From: Luteitalea sp. TBR-22
Lineage (GTDB): Bacteria > Acidobacteriota > Vicinamibacteria > Vicinamibacterales > Vicinamibacteraceae
Direction of reading: 5' to 3'
Assembly: GCF_016865485.1 (NCBI RefSeq)
Contig: NZ_AP024452.1
Location: 3,060,501-3,124,500, forward strand
Length of the DNA: 64,000 nt
Each line of letters opens with the position of its first letter. The first letter of the stretch is position 1. The notes under the pieces are model-generated. The model was not told the DNA's origin, did no database searches, and worked only from the letters and a program-made list of their open reading frames with translations. A program made the translations under genes and the position numbers. Shown piece by piece: positions 37,888 through 46,714 of this stretch.

Positions 37888-39162
37888 TCAGGGCGTGGCC
37901 ACGGCGTACGTGAAGCCGAAGAGGATGGTGTTCTGCTGGGGCCGGAACTGGTCGGTGCGGTACTCGAAGAAGTCTTCGTCCGACCAATCGCGCCGGTACT
38001 CGACACGCAGGGCGAGGCCCTTGACCAGCGTGTGCTCGCTGGTGAGGGTGAGCTCCTTGATGGTCTGGGCGGTGCCCGTCATGTATCCATCACGATCCTC
38101 GAACACCTCGACGCGGGTTGCCAGGGCCCACGCCGGCAGGACCGTCACCCGACCGTAGCCGGCGATGCCCTGCCAGGCGTTGGTGACGTCGCCCACGGTG
38201 TCGCGGCCGATGTCGATGTTGGTCATCAGGGTGAGGCGGGGATTCACCGTCCAGGTCGCGATCGTGTCGTACAGGTTGCGCCAGCCGGCGGCGCCGTTGG
38301 GCCCTTCAGGCCCGCCCATCCAGGCCTGCGAGAGGGTCAGCGCCGGGGTCACCTTCCAGCTGACCGTGGTCGCCATCGTCTTGCCGCGGTTGTTGTCGCG
38401 GGCGTTGTTCCAGCCGTTGATGAGGTAGCCCGAGACCGACACCGTGTCGCTGACCGGCAGCGATGCGCGCACGCCGAGGTGGTAGTAGGGCGCCGCCCAG
38501 GAGAAGAGCAGGGACCGCGAGTAGTTCCAGTTGTATGCCGTCTCGGTCGGTTCGGCGCCGATCGGGGTGTTGAACTTGCCGACGTCGAACTGCAGGCCAC
38601 GGCCGACCGGCGCCAGCACGCTGACGTACGCCTGCTGGAGGTACTTCAGCGCGCCATCGTCCGGATCGGTGGAGTTGACCCAGGTGGCGGTGGGACCGAA
38701 GCCGATGTCGGTCCGGAACCCGAGGCGACGCTTCTCGGTCGGCACCTGCTCGAAGGCGACTTCGAAGTAGCTGCCGGAGAACTGGTTGTCGTTCTCGTCG
38801 AAGTTGCGCAGCACGTTCTTGCCCGAGGAGGGTTCGTTGCCGTTGTAGGCGTAGTACGTGTCGCCGGTGGTCGACACCTTCGTCGGGCCGAACAGCCGCA
38901 ACCAGGGATTGGTGGGACCCGGCGTGGCGACTTCGGCCGGCTGGGTCGTCGGCTGCGGGGCGCTGGCGTCCTGCGCCTGCTCCACGGGGGTGACTTTTTC
39001 GACAAGCGCCGCCGACGTGCCGACCGGGACCGCGCCGGCGCCGTCTGCAACCGTCGTCTGGGCGGCGACAGGAGCGGCCGACACCAGCCAGGCCGCGAAC
39101 AGGGTCGGGACGACGCCGAAACGGCAGGTCCGTGAAGACAGGAGTGGTGCAGGAATGTTCAT
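37888..39162 (-). CDS. Outer-membrane beta-barrel porin (BBP2/OmpL-like)
   Basis: 424 residues. Signal peptide ending VSAAPVAAQ, an Ala/Pro-rich stretch, then a barrel of about 16 alternating strands. Segments GDTYYAYNGNEPSSG, NQFSGSYFEVAFE, GFRTDIGFGPTATW, QFDVGKFNTPIGAEPTET, YSRSLLFSWAAPYYHLGVRA and the C-terminal FGFTYAVATP are typical of putative porin-2 proteins; a terminal aromatic residue is replaced by P. The substrate is unknown, but paired repeats like those before amtB lie 126-167 bp upstream, so a role in uptake of a nitrogen source is likely (inference). Confidence 0.85.
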   Translation of the reverse strand: MNIPAPLLSSRTCRFGVVPTLFAAWLVSAAPVAAQTTVADGAGAVPVGTSAALVEKVTPVEQAQDASAPQPTTQPAEVATPGPTNPWLRLFGPTKVSTTGDTYYAYNGNEPSSGKNVLRNFDENDNQFSGSYFEVAFEQVPTEKRRLGFRTDIGFGPTATWVNSTDPDDGALKYLQQAYVSVLAPVGRGLQFDVGKFNTPIGAEPTETAYNWNYSRSLLFSWAAPYYHLGVRASLPVSDTVSVSGYLINGWNNARDNNRGKTMATTVSWKVTPALTLSQAWMGGPEGPNGAAGWRNLYDTIATWTVNPRLTLMTNIDIGRDTVGDVTNAWQGIAGYGRVTVLPAWALATRVEVFEDRDGYMTGTAQTIKELTLTSEHTLVKGLALRVEYRRDWSDEDFFEYRTDQFRPQQNTILFGFTYAVATP

Positions 39163-39398
39163 GCACCGCTTTTCTCTATCAAGCCGCGTGCCGTCGCTGG
39201 GCCCGGGGTCTCGATCTGGACAGCTAAGAGTCTAATTTTCAGCCAGTTACTTGAAGTTGGCCGGCATGCTGTCGCGAGAGCGAATCAGACAATTTTGTAG
39301 CTACATCGAGGCGTTTCGACATTCATGTTGCTCGATCGGCACCGACTGTCCTTCACATCGTCAATCAGAGCACTTTGTTTCAACGCGTCCGACGCGCG
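39163..39398. promoter_or_regulatory. Porin promoter region with paired enhancer-like repeats
   Basis: Non-coding and AT-richer than its surroundings. Contains GACA-ATTT-TGTA (39288-39299) and GACA-TTCA-TGTT (39318-39329), both followed by GC, starts 30 bp apart. Two sigma54-like candidates on the minus strand, neither perfect: CGGCACGCGGCTTGAT (39178-39193; GC replaced by GA, very near the ATG) and TGGCTGAAAATTAGA (39231-39245). The remainder shows no gene. Confidence 0.55.
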
Positions 39399-39429
39399 GA
39401 AAAAGCGCCGGACGCTCGCGCCGGCGCTT
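39399..39429 (-). terminator. Intrinsic terminator of the Ig/PKD protein gene
   Basis: AAGCGCCGG (39403-39411) pairs perfectly with CCGGCGCTT (39421-39429); on the minus strand the stem leads into CTTTTTCC. It lies about 39 bp past the stop of the gene at 39468-40643. Confidence 0.8.
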
Positions 39430-39467
39430 CTCTGGACTCGACGGGGCAAGTCCCACACCCGTCGAGG

Positions 39468-40643
39468 CTACTGAATCAGGATCTCGATGGTCGCAGTGCC
39501 GCGCTGGCCCGCGGCATTGACCACTTCCACCGACACCCGACGACGCCCCGCGGTCCCGTAGACCTTGCTCGTGGTCGGGCCGGTCGTGACGCGCGTGTCG
39601 CCGTCGCCGAGGTTCCAGTTGTACGCGACGATGTTGGTCCCCGACGCGGTTGCCGTGAACTGCACCACCGTGTTGGCGGCCGCGGTCGAGGGCGAGGCCG
39701 TCAAGGTGACGCTGATCGCCCGCTCCTCGACCGTCACGGTCGTCACCGCGGCGGTCGTCTCCCCGCCCGTGTCGAGCACCGACACGGTCACCTGGTACGT
39801 GCCCTTGCGCGCGTAGACCTTCTGGACCGTCCGTGAGCCGGTCAGGGCGCCAAGCGAGCGCCGCTCGCCGTCGCCGAAGTCGATGACGACGTCGCGGACC
39901 GGGTCGCCGTTGGTCTGCGGCTGCACGTTGACCGTGAAGGTCGTCGTCTCGCCTTCGCCCACCGCGGTCGACGGCCCGGTCAGCGTGATGATGGGGCGCG
40001 TGGTCACCCGCACGGTCGTGGTGGCCTGGACCGTCCCCACCGTCGCCGTGACGGTCGCTTCCCGCGTCGTCGTCAGCTGCGTCCGCGCTTCGCCGTTGCC
40101 GTCGGTGATGACCGTGGCGTCGCGCAGGCTGCCCGCGTTGGTGCCGAAGGTGACCGGCACGCCCGGCAGGCGCTGGTTGTTCTCGCCGGTCGCGACGGCC
40201 ACCAGATCGACCGTGCCGCCGTTGGCCCCGACCGCGCTGGGCGAGGCCGTCAGGGTGAGCTGCGAGGCCGCCGCTGCCCCGACGCGAATCTCGATGGCCT
40301 CGGCCTGCGCACCACCGGAGAAGGCCCGTACCTGGGCGATCCCCGATGCCGCCCCGGCGTTGAGCCGTACGGTGGCCTTGCCGCCGCTGGTACGAGCTTC
40401 GGCCGGATCGATCGTGCCCAGCGTGGTGGTGAAGTTGACCTGGGTGCCGTTCTGCACCGGAACGCCACCCGGTTCGGTGACGTTGGCCGTGATCTCCACG
40501 GTGCCGTTGAGCGCCACGACGGTCTGGGCCGCGAAGAGCGTGACGGCCGAGTCGGTGGGGGCCGTGAGCGGCGCCTTGTTGCAGGCGCCGGCGACCAACG
40601 CGACCGACAGGGGCACCATGCCGAGAAGGACCCTCAAGGCCAT
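39468..40643 (-). CDS. Exported Ig-like/PKD multidomain protein, probable lipoprotein
   Basis: 391 residues from ATG 40643. Signal peptide LLGMVPLSVALVAGAC with cysteine near residue 21 (weak lipobox). Two invasin-type Big_1 Ig domains (VVALNGTVEITANVTEPGGVPVQNGTQV; LTASPSAVGANGGTVDLVAVA) followed by two PKD-like domains (DVVIDFGDGERR...VYARKGTYQVTVSV; YNWNLGDGDTRVTTG...VSVEVVNAAG). An envelope adhesion or structural role is likely. ATGs at 40673 and 40697 would lengthen the N-terminus. Divergent from the GspK-like gene 28 bp away; closed by an intrinsic terminator. Confidence 0.8.
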   Translation of the reverse strand: MALRVLLGMVPLSVALVAGACNKAPLTAPTDSAVTLFAAQTVVALNGTVEITANVTEPGGVPVQNGTQVNFTTTLGTIDPAEARTSGGKATVRLNAGAASGIAQVRAFSGGAQAEAIEIRVGAAAASQLTLTASPSAVGANGGTVDLVAVATGENNQRLPGVPVTFGTNAGSLRDATVITDGNGEARTQLTTTREATVTATVGTVQATTTVRVTTRPIITLTGPSTAVGEGETTTFTVNVQPQTNGDPVRDVVIDFGDGERRSLGALTGSRTVQKVYARKGTYQVTVSVLDTGGETTAAVTTVTVEERAISVTLTASPSTAAANTVVQFTATASGTNIVAYNWNLGDGDTRVTTGPTTSKVYGTAGRRRVSVEVVNAAGQRGTATIEILIQ

Positions 40644-40671
40644 CGGCCGGCCGGCATGACGCGGTGCTAGC

Positions 40672-41472
40672 ATGACTGGCAAGAATACCAAACGCATGAG
40701 GCCCCCCGAACAGACCCCGGCTTTGTCAGACGCGCGCGGCTACGCGATGGCCGTGCTGCTGGTCGCGCTGGCGGTCATGCTCACCCTCATGACCATGGCC
40801 ATGCCGGTCTGGAAGCAGCAGGCCAAGCGCGAGAAGGAGGAGGAACTGCTGTTCCGCCTCAAGCAATATGCGCACGCATTGGCGCTGTATCAGCGTCGCC
40901 TCCCCGGAGCCTCGCCGGCCAACCTCGACGACCTCGTGAAGGAACGCTACCTGCGGAAGAAGTACAAGGACCCGATGACCGGTAAGGACTTCGCGATCCT
41001 GCGCGTCGGGCAGGTGTCGCCGGGGATGACCGCCACGCTGCCGGTCGGCGGGCGGCCCGGCGCGCCGGCGCCGCAGGGGAGTGGCACCTCGATGGGGCGG
41101 CCCGCTGGAGGATCGCCTTCACCCACGGCGCCCGGCACGACCTTCGGTGGCACGTCGAGCGCGCCTGGACAGGTTCTTCAGCCGGGCATGGGTGGCGCCT
41201 CCGGGGCGGTCGGCGGCATCCGGGGCGTGGTCAGCACCAGCAAGGAGACGTCGCTGCGCGCCTGGAAGGGACGGACGCAGTACGACCAGTGGGAGGTCGC
41301 GATCGAGGACATCACGCCGCGCTTCTTCGGCGTGCAGTCGCCTCAGCCGGGCCAGAACCAGCGACCCGGCGGACCGGGCCCGGGACGTCCGGGTGGCCAG
41401 ACCGGTCCGTCCTCACCGTCGCCGGGCAGCCTGCCCAACAACCCCTACGGCAACACGATTCGTCGTCAGTGA
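40672..41472 (+). CDS. Pseudopilin-like protein without Glu5 (GspK-like)
   Basis: 266 residues. A basic leader ends ARG, followed by YAMAVLLVALAVMLTLMTMA, a pilin-like N-terminal helix lacking the glutamate at +5; among pseudopilins, GspK lacks this residue. The next segment (KQQAKREKEEELLFRLKQYAHALALYQRRLPGASPANLDDLV) resembles GspG bodies (YPSSLEALV). The C-terminal half is Gly/Pro/Ser-rich and low-complexity. ATG 40672 is used; ATG 40696 is possible. It stands 6 kb from the pilus/secretion operon and may be a minor tip subunit. Confidence 0.75.
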   Translation: MTGKNTKRMRPPEQTPALSDARGYAMAVLLVALAVMLTLMTMAMPVWKQQAKREKEEELLFRLKQYAHALALYQRRLPGASPANLDDLVKERYLRKKYKDPMTGKDFAILRVGQVSPGMTATLPVGGRPGAPAPQGSGTSMGRPAGGSPSPTAPGTTFGGTSSAPGQVLQPGMGGASGAVGGIRGVVSTSKETSLRAWKGRTQYDQWEVAIEDITPRFFGVQSPQPGQNQRPGGPGPGRPGGQTGPSSPSPGSLPNNPYGNTIRRQ

Positions 41473-41499
41473 CGCACGTTCGCCGCTGGCGCCGGCGTG

Positions 41500-42666
41500 T
41501 CAGCGGGGGGCACGAGGCCCTGCGGCGTGAAAGGCGGCGATCATGCCCAGGCAGAGCAGGAGCGGGATGGCGGCGAGCACCCGTCCGCCGGCCAGCGGCA
41601 GGGTGAGTCCCATCCCCCAGGGCAGCAGGATGGCCCCGACGCAGCCGATGCCGGCCACCGTCGATACGGCGAACGCGGCGCGATCGGCGAAGCGCGTGGT
41701 CACGACACCGAACATCGACGGGTAGATCGGTCCGGTTGCGCCACCGAGCAGGACGAGCGCCGCCATCGTCGGCACGCGCTGCCCGACGCCCAGCACCAGG
41801 CACACGCCACCCGCGAGCAGCACGCCGAGGGCGCCCCACAGCACCGTCGCCGGGTCCACCCGGAGGGCCATCACCGTGGAGACCACCCGGCCGGAAAGAT
41901 AGGACAGCCAGTAGATCGACATGGCGAGCGCGGCGTCGGCCGGCGTGACCCCGAGCGTCTGCTCGAGATAGGTGGGCGCCCAGCCGCTGAACCCCGACTC
42001 GACGCCGCCGTAGAGGAACACGAGGACGCCGATGAGCACGAGGGCCGTGGGGACGGTCTTGCGAGCGGGCCCGCCCGCCACGACGTGCGGCGGGGGCGGG
42101 TCGTCGGGCAGCACCCGCCACGCCCACGGCAGCAGCAGGATGGCGCAGGCGCCGCCCACCGCGGGCACCCACCGGGCCTGGCCGCCGCTGCGGAGCACGG
42201 CGCTCGTGATCAAGGGGCCCAGCACGGTGCCCACCCCGTAGAGGGCGTTGATCAGGTTGACCACGAACGCAGGGCGATGGGTCAGCAATCGCGAGGCGAC
42301 CAGGTTGATGGCAATGGTGCCGAAGCCATAACCGACGCCGAGCACCGCGCTCCCCAGCAGCAGCGTGACGCCGTCGCGCGCCAGGGCCAGCCCCGTGGTG
42401 CCGAGCGCAAAGACCGCGATTGCGGTGAGGATGGTGCGGCGGGTACCCACACGGTCGAGCAGCACGGCGGCCGACACCTGCGAGGCGAGGAACCCCGCGA
42501 ACAGCGCGCTGTACAGCACGCCCATCGCCGACACGGCCAGTCCGGCGACGTCGGCAAACTCGGGCAGGGCCGGGCCGATGGCCGCGATGCTGACGCCGAG
42601 CGCGACGAACGCTGCGCTCAACAAGGCCATCAGGGCGCGCGGCGCCTGGCTGTCGCGCGGGCTCAT
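41500..42666 (-). CDS. Major facilitator superfamily transporter
   Basis: 388 residues with about twelve membrane helices. Conserved MFS loop DRVGTRRTIL between helices 2 and 3, FADVAGLAVSAMGVLYSALFAGFLASQ, and VGYGFGTIAINLV. The family contains sugar importers such as FucP-like and AmpG-like carriers, but substrate is not readable. It is the last gene of a unit GHL10 protein - serine hydrolase - MFS, overlapping the serine hydrolase stop by 4 bp (ATGA), so uptake of a wall fragment is plausible. Confidence 0.88.
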   Translation of the reverse strand: MSPRDSQAPRALMALLSAAFVALGVSIAAIGPALPEFADVAGLAVSAMGVLYSALFAGFLASQVSAAVLLDRVGTRRTILTAIAVFALGTTGLALARDGVTLLLGSAVLGVGYGFGTIAINLVASRLLTHRPAFVVNLINALYGVGTVLGPLITSAVLRSGGQARWVPAVGGACAILLLPWAWRVLPDDPPPPHVVAGGPARKTVPTALVLIGVLVFLYGGVESGFSGWAPTYLEQTLGVTPADAALAMSIYWLSYLSGRVVSTVMALRVDPATVLWGALGVLLAGGVCLVLGVGQRVPTMAALVLLGGATGPIYPSMFGVVTTRFADRAAFAVSTVAGIGCVGAILLPWGMGLTLPLAGGRVLAAIPLLLCLGMIAAFHAAGPRAPR

Positions 42667-43706
42667 GACCGGTCCGCCCATGCCGCGCCGATCGCGGTGT
42701 GGACGGCGCGTCGCAGGTCCGCGATGTCGTTCGATGTGGCTCTTCCCGCCACGCGATTGGTGAGCAGCACGACGTACAGGTCCCGCGTCGGATCGATCCA
42801 GACCGACGTCCCCGTGAATCCGGTGTGGCCGATCGCCTGCCGCGACAGGTACGGCCCGCACGACGAGGTCGGCAACCCGGTGTCCCAGGCCAGGGCACGC
42901 GACGATCCCGGCACCGGTGAGCGACGCGCGAATGCCCGCACTGCCCACGACGGGGCAAGCGGCGAGTCCCCGCCCTGCAACCCCCGCAGCACGGCTCTCG
43001 CGATGTCGCCGACGCCGCGCGCCGTGCCGAAGAGCCCGGCGTGTCCGGCGACGCCGCCCATCGCGGCCGCGTTGTCGTCGTGCACCTCGCCACACAGGAG
43101 GCGTCCGCGCCAGGGGCTGAGGCCGGTCGCCTGGACCTCGGGAGTGCATGGCCGCGGCCCGAACCGCGGCGCATCGTCGCTCAGCCAATCCAGCACGGTG
43201 TGCACCTGCTCGTCGAGGGGCGACTCGGTGATCGCCTCGAGCACACGTCCCAGCACGATGAATCCGAGGTCGCTGTAGGTGGAGGCGGTCCTGGGCGCAT
43301 GGGCCAGTGGCGCGCGCGCGCAGGCCGCCACCATCGCCTCGCTGCCGCGGTGGCGCTCGAACAGCGGCAGGTGCGCGGGCAGTCCGGAGGCGTGCGCCAG
43401 CAGATCGCGCAGCCGGACGCTGCCGCGGTCGGCGCCACGCCATTCCGGCACGAGGGCGCGGACGGGCACGTCGGGGTCGAGCAACCGACGCCCGAGCAGG
43501 TGGGTCGCCAGCACGCCAGTGCCGAGCACCTTGGTCAACGAGGCGAGGTCGAAGACCGCCTCGGAGGGGGCGCCGAAGGCCAAACGTTCAGCCGCGCCCG
43601 ACACAGTGCCCACTTCGAGCACCGCCGCGGGCAGTCGGCCGTCGTCGACGGCGGCAGCGAGGAGCGCCGCGGCTGGCGCGAGGAGTGGCACGTCAGCGGG
43701 CCGCAC
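42663..43706 (-). CDS. Serine hydrolase, class C beta-lactamase/PBP4* family
   Basis: 347 residues. The catalytic SxxK is SLTK (DLASLTKVLGTG), the Tyr motif YSDLG (YSN-like), and the third box HTGFTG (usually K/H-T/S-G). These place it among beta-lactamase-fold esterases and D,D-peptidases; true lactamase activity is not implied. GTG 43706 begins VRPADVPLLAPAAALL and overlaps the upstream gene by 14 bp; no signal peptide is evident. A related gene (ybbE) belongs to the B. subtilis MurNAc operon, which fits the murQ and sugar kinase nearby. Confidence 0.85.
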   Translation of the reverse strand: MRPADVPLLAPAAALLAAAVDDGRLPAAVLEVGTVSGAAERLAFGAPSEAVFDLASLTKVLGTGVLATHLLGRRLLDPDVPVRALVPEWRGADRGSVRLRDLLAHASGLPAHLPLFERHRGSEAMVAACARAPLAHAPRTASTYSDLGFIVLGRVLEAITESPLDEQVHTVLDWLSDDAPRFGPRPCTPEVQATGLSPWRGRLLCGEVHDDNAAAMGGVAGHAGLFGTARGVGDIARAVLRGLQGGDSPLAPSWAVRAFARRSPVPGSSRALAWDTGLPTSSCGPYLSRQAIGHTGFTGTSVWIDPTRDLYVVLLTNRVAGRATSNDIADLRRAVHTAIGAAWADRS

Positions 43707-44967
43707 CGGCCTGGCTCGAATCGCCCTCGGGGAACGCCCGCCGCTGGACGGCAGCCAGGTACGTGGACGGGCGGCCGACGCCGGCCGACATGCTGTCGTA
43801 CGAGTAGAGCAGCACGCCGCCGAAGCCGCGCGCCCGGGCCACGGCCACCCGCCGGGCAGTCTCGAGCGGATCGATCTTGTAGGCGCCGATGCCCGGCCAC
43901 ACCGTGCCGGCGGCGCCATCGGCGAGCACCTGCAGTTGCCGCTCGTAGGTCGCCCCGCTCGACATGTAGAGCATCGGGCATGCGGCATCGATGAGGCCGT
44001 CGCGCAGCCAGCGCGCCCAGTCCTGCAGCTTGTAGTCGCGGGCGTACTCGGGGTCGGGCCAGACCGCGGCCGTCACCTTCAGCGCCGGGCGGTTGCGGCG
44101 CGCGGTGGTGCCCAGTCGCGTCACCAGCTGCGTGAGCCGCTCGCGACGCCAACTGACCCAGCGCGCGGCATACGTGTCGATGAAGGCCAACGGTCGCGAC
44201 GCCGCGCGGCCGTCGAGGGTCGCCAGTTCCGCGGGAGTCAACTCGAGAGCCAGCGAGGCGCGAAAGGCCGCCAGCGCCGCCCGGCTGACGTCGAACTCCG
44301 GTGAAGGGAAGCGGATGTAATCGAGGTGCAGGCCGTCGAGGGCGTACCGCGTGGTGAGGTGATCGACGGTGGCCTCGAGCCGGTCCTGCGCGCCCTCGGG
44401 CAGCGGCGAGGCGAACACGCCCTCGATCGTCGCCGACTGCTTGCGGCTCCACGTGGCCAGCGTCGCCGCGTAGCGCGGATCACGCGGCGACATCGGCAAC
44501 AGCGTGTCGGCCAGCGGCCGCGGCACCATGAGCCACTCGGGATGCTGCACGGCGACGTGCTGCGTCGCGGTCGGCATCGCGGTGGCGCCGGCGACCAGGT
44601 TGACGTTCAGCCACGCGTGCACCTGCAGGCCGCGGGTCCGCGCCCGCCCGACGAGTTCCCCCAGCGGGTCGAAGCTCGCCGGTTGCCGGGCCAGCAGCGA
44701 TGCGCGCGGGTCGGGGCCGCCCAGGTAGAAGGCGTCGCCCCGGCCACGGACCTGCACGAACACGGCCGTGAGCCCGTGCCGTTCCGCGTCGTCGACCACC
44801 TGCGCCACGTGGGCGGGGCTGGTCATCCAGCTCCGCGTGACCCACATGCCCCGCATCTCCGCCCCACCGGCCTGCGGACGCGCGACCCCATCGCGCGGCC
44901 AGGCCACGGCAGGAAGCAGGGTTGCGAGGGAGATCCGCAGGAGGTCGCGGCGGGAGGCTACGGGCAT
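43693..44967 (-). CDS. Tat-exported family 10-like glycosyl hydrolase (GHL10/DUF187)
   Basis: 424 residues. N-terminus MPVASRRDLLRISLATLLPAVA is a twin-arginine signal. The TIM-barrel domain shows EMRGMWVTRSWMTSP, TAVFVQVRGRGDAFY, GLQVHAWLNVNL, YALDGLHLDYIRFPSPEFD and the conserved VTAAVWPDPEYARDYKLQDW. The family is related to YngK and carries poorly known glycosidases acting on cell-wall or exopolysaccharide glycans. First gene of the unit with the serine hydrolase and MFS; divergent from the sugar-kinase gene 60 bp away. Confidence 0.87.
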   Translation of the reverse strand: MPVASRRDLLRISLATLLPAVAWPRDGVARPQAGGAEMRGMWVTRSWMTSPAHVAQVVDDAERHGLTAVFVQVRGRGDAFYLGGPDPRASLLARQPASFDPLGELVGRARTRGLQVHAWLNVNLVAGATAMPTATQHVAVQHPEWLMVPRPLADTLLPMSPRDPRYAATLATWSRKQSATIEGVFASPLPEGAQDRLEATVDHLTTRYALDGLHLDYIRFPSPEFDVSRAALAAFRASLALELTPAELATLDGRAASRPLAFIDTYAARWVSWRRERLTQLVTRLGTTARRNRPALKVTAAVWPDPEYARDYKLQDWARWLRDGLIDAACPMLYMSSGATYERQLQVLADGAAGTVWPGIGAYKIDPLETARRVAVARARGFGGVLLYSYDSMSAGVGRPSTYLAAVQRRAFPEGDSSQAGAAR

Positions 44968-45005
44968 CGATCCGGCGCGCGCGAGGAACGAGCACGCGCA
45001 AGCGA

Positions 45006-45015
45006 AGTATATACT
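45006..45015. promoter_or_regulatory. AGTATATACT palindrome in a divergent promoter
   Basis: A perfect 10-bp AT-rich palindrome in the 60-bp gap between the GHL10 gene and the sugar kinase. TATACT or its complement could serve as -10 box in both directions. Only 12 bp from the kinase ATG, so its mRNA would be almost leaderless. No -35 stands out. Confidence 0.4.
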
Positions 45016-45027
45016 CGCCCTCGCGTG

Positions 45028-46002
45028 ATGTCGGGCAGCCACACCCCACCCCTCGTGATCGGGATCGACGCCGGGGGGACCAAGACCGAGGCCGTGCTGG
45101 CCGATGGCCACGGCGAGGTGATCGCCCGGGCCCGACGCGGCGGCGCGAACCTGGCGGCTCACGGCGAGCTGGCGGTCGAGAAGACCCTGCACGAGGTCAT
45201 CGATGAAGCTCTCGGCGAGGGACACCTGCGCCCCGACGTGATCTGTCTGGGGATCGCCGGCGTCGATCGTGCCGAGGACAACGCCACCATCCAGGGCATC
45301 ATGCGCCGCATCGGCGCGCGGGCCAGGATCCTCGTCACCAACGACGCGCTCATCGCCCTGGTGGCCGGCGCCGGCGTCGGCCCGGGCGTCGTCGTGATCG
45401 CCGGCACGGGATCGATCGCGTACGGACGCAACGACCGCGGCGAGGCGGCTCGCGCCGGCGGCTGGGGATACATCCTCGCCGACGAGGGGAGCGGGTTCTG
45501 GATCGGTCGGCAGGCATTGCGCGCGGTCGTCCGCGCCGCCGACGGGCGCGGACCCGCCACGAGCCTCACGCCACTGGTCCTGGACTTCTTCGGCGTCACC
45601 CGGCCCGAGCAGCTCGTGCGCGAGGTCTACCGGCACTACCTCAAGCCGAGCGACATCGCCCGCTGCGCAGCGCTCGTGCAGCAGGCACGCGACGCCGGCG
45701 ACGAGGTCGCCGCCAACATCGCGTCGGTGGCCGCTGACGAATTGGCGGCAGCCGTGCGATCGGTCGTGCGCCAGCTGGAACTCGCCGGACCGTTCCCGGT
45801 GGTGATGGCCGGCGGCGCGTTCCTCGCGGTGCCGTGGCTGCAGGACGCCCTGCGGGCCCGGCTGGCCGAGACCGCCCCCGGCGGCGAGGTCCGCCTGCTC
45901 ACTACCGACCCGGCGATTGGCGCCGTGCGCCTGGCCCTGGCCGAAGCCCGGGGCGGCGCGTCACTTCCCTCGTACAAGACTCGTGATCATCTCGCTCTGT
46001 GA
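45028..46002 (+). CDS. BadF/BadG/BcrA/BcrD-type amino-sugar kinase (GlcNAc/MurNAc kinase-like)
   Basis: 324 residues of the ASKHA fold: phosphate-1 motif GIDAGGTKTEAVLADG, then NDALIALVAGAGVGPGVVVIAGTGSIAYG and GGWGYILADEGSGFWIG. The family includes N-acetylglucosamine kinase and the Clostridium MurK that phosphorylates both GlcNAc and MurNAc. The overlap with nagB (20 bp) and the nearby murQ suggest that it feeds GlcNAc-6-P/MurNAc-6-P into these enzymes. ATG 45028; a GTG 3 bp upstream is possible. Confidence 0.88.
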   Translation: MSGSHTPPLVIGIDAGGTKTEAVLADGHGEVIARARRGGANLAAHGELAVEKTLHEVIDEALGEGHLRPDVICLGIAGVDRAEDNATIQGIMRRIGARARILVTNDALIALVAGAGVGPGVVVIAGTGSIAYGRNDRGEAARAGGWGYILADEGSGFWIGRQALRAVVRAADGRGPATSLTPLVLDFFGVTRPEQLVREVYRHYLKPSDIARCAALVQQARDAGDEVAANIASVAADELAAAVRSVVRQLELAGPFPVVMAGGAFLAVPWLQDALRARLAETAPGGEVRLLTTDPAIGAVRLALAEARGGASLPSYKTRDHLAL

Positions 46003-46714
46003 TTCGCCCCAGGACGTGGCCGACCTCGCCGCCCAACGCGTCGCCGACCTGCTCCTCGACACTCCTCGCGCCGTGCTCGGCCTGCCGACCGGCCGCACCC
46101 CGATCGCCATGTACGACGAACTGGCGGCTCGCGCGTCGGCCGGCGAGATCGATTTCTCGCAGGTCACCAGCTTCAACCTCGACGAGTTCGTCGGGATCGG
46201 CGAGTCTCACCCCGGCAGCTACCGCGCCTACATGAAGCAGCACCTGTTCGATCGCGTCGGGCTGCCGGCCGGGCAGGGGCATGTGCTCGACGGCCTGGCC
46301 GCGGACGCCGATGCCGAATGCGCGCGCTTCGAGGCAGCCATCGAAGCGGCCGGTGGCATCGACCTGATGATCCTCGGCCTCGGCGCCAACGGGCACATCG
46401 GCTTCAACGAGCCCGACGCCGCGCTGCAGGCGCGCACGCATCGCGTCACGCTGCTCGAGCCGTCGCGCAAGGCCAACGCCGACTTCTTCGACGGCGATCC
46501 CGCGAAGGTGCCTGCCGAGGCGATGACGATGGGGATGGGGACGATCCTGAAATCGCGCCGCATCATGCTGCTGGTGACCGGCAGCGGGAAGGCCGCCACC
46601 GTCGCGGCGATGATCAATGGTCCGGTGACGACGCAGATGCCCGCGTCGTTCCTGCAACTGCACGGACACGTCGAGCTGATCTGCGACAGCGAGGCCGCCG
46701 CGCAGATCAGGTAA
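45983..46714 (+). CDS. nagB: Glucosamine-6-phosphate deaminase
   Basis: 243 residues. Converts GlcN-6-P to fructose-6-P and ammonia. Motifs: GLPTGRTPIAMY (phosphate loop), FNLDEFVGIGESHPGSYRAYM (acid D), and GLGANGHIGFNEP with the catalytic histidine; TMGMGTIL near the end. GTG 45983 gives a normal N-terminus (VIISLCDSPQDVADL) and overlaps the kinase gene by 20 bp. NagA, needed between GlcNAc-6-P and NagB, is not in the window. Confidence 0.94.
   Translation: MIISLCDSPQDVADLAAQRVADLLLDTPRAVLGLPTGRTPIAMYDELAARASAGEIDFSQVTSFNLDEFVGIGESHPGSYRAYMKQHLFDRVGLPAGQGHVLDGLAADADAECARFEAAIEAAGGIDLMILGLGANGHIGFNEPDAALQARTHRVTLLEPSRKANADFFDGDPAKVPAEAMTMGMGTILKSRRIMLLVTGSGKAATVAAMINGPVTTQMPASFLQLHGHVELICDSEAAAQIR

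Noticed and set aside
39178-39193. Firm sigma54 promoter of the porin gene
   Set aside because: CGGCACGCGGCTTGAT has the -12 GC changed to GA and lies so near the ATG that the leader would be about 6 nt; kept only as a candidate in the region entry.
42663-43706. Antibiotic-resistance beta-lactamase
   Set aside because: It has the fold and SxxK, but no evident signal peptide and a neighbourhood of cell-wall salvage; this family is mostly peptidases/esterases.
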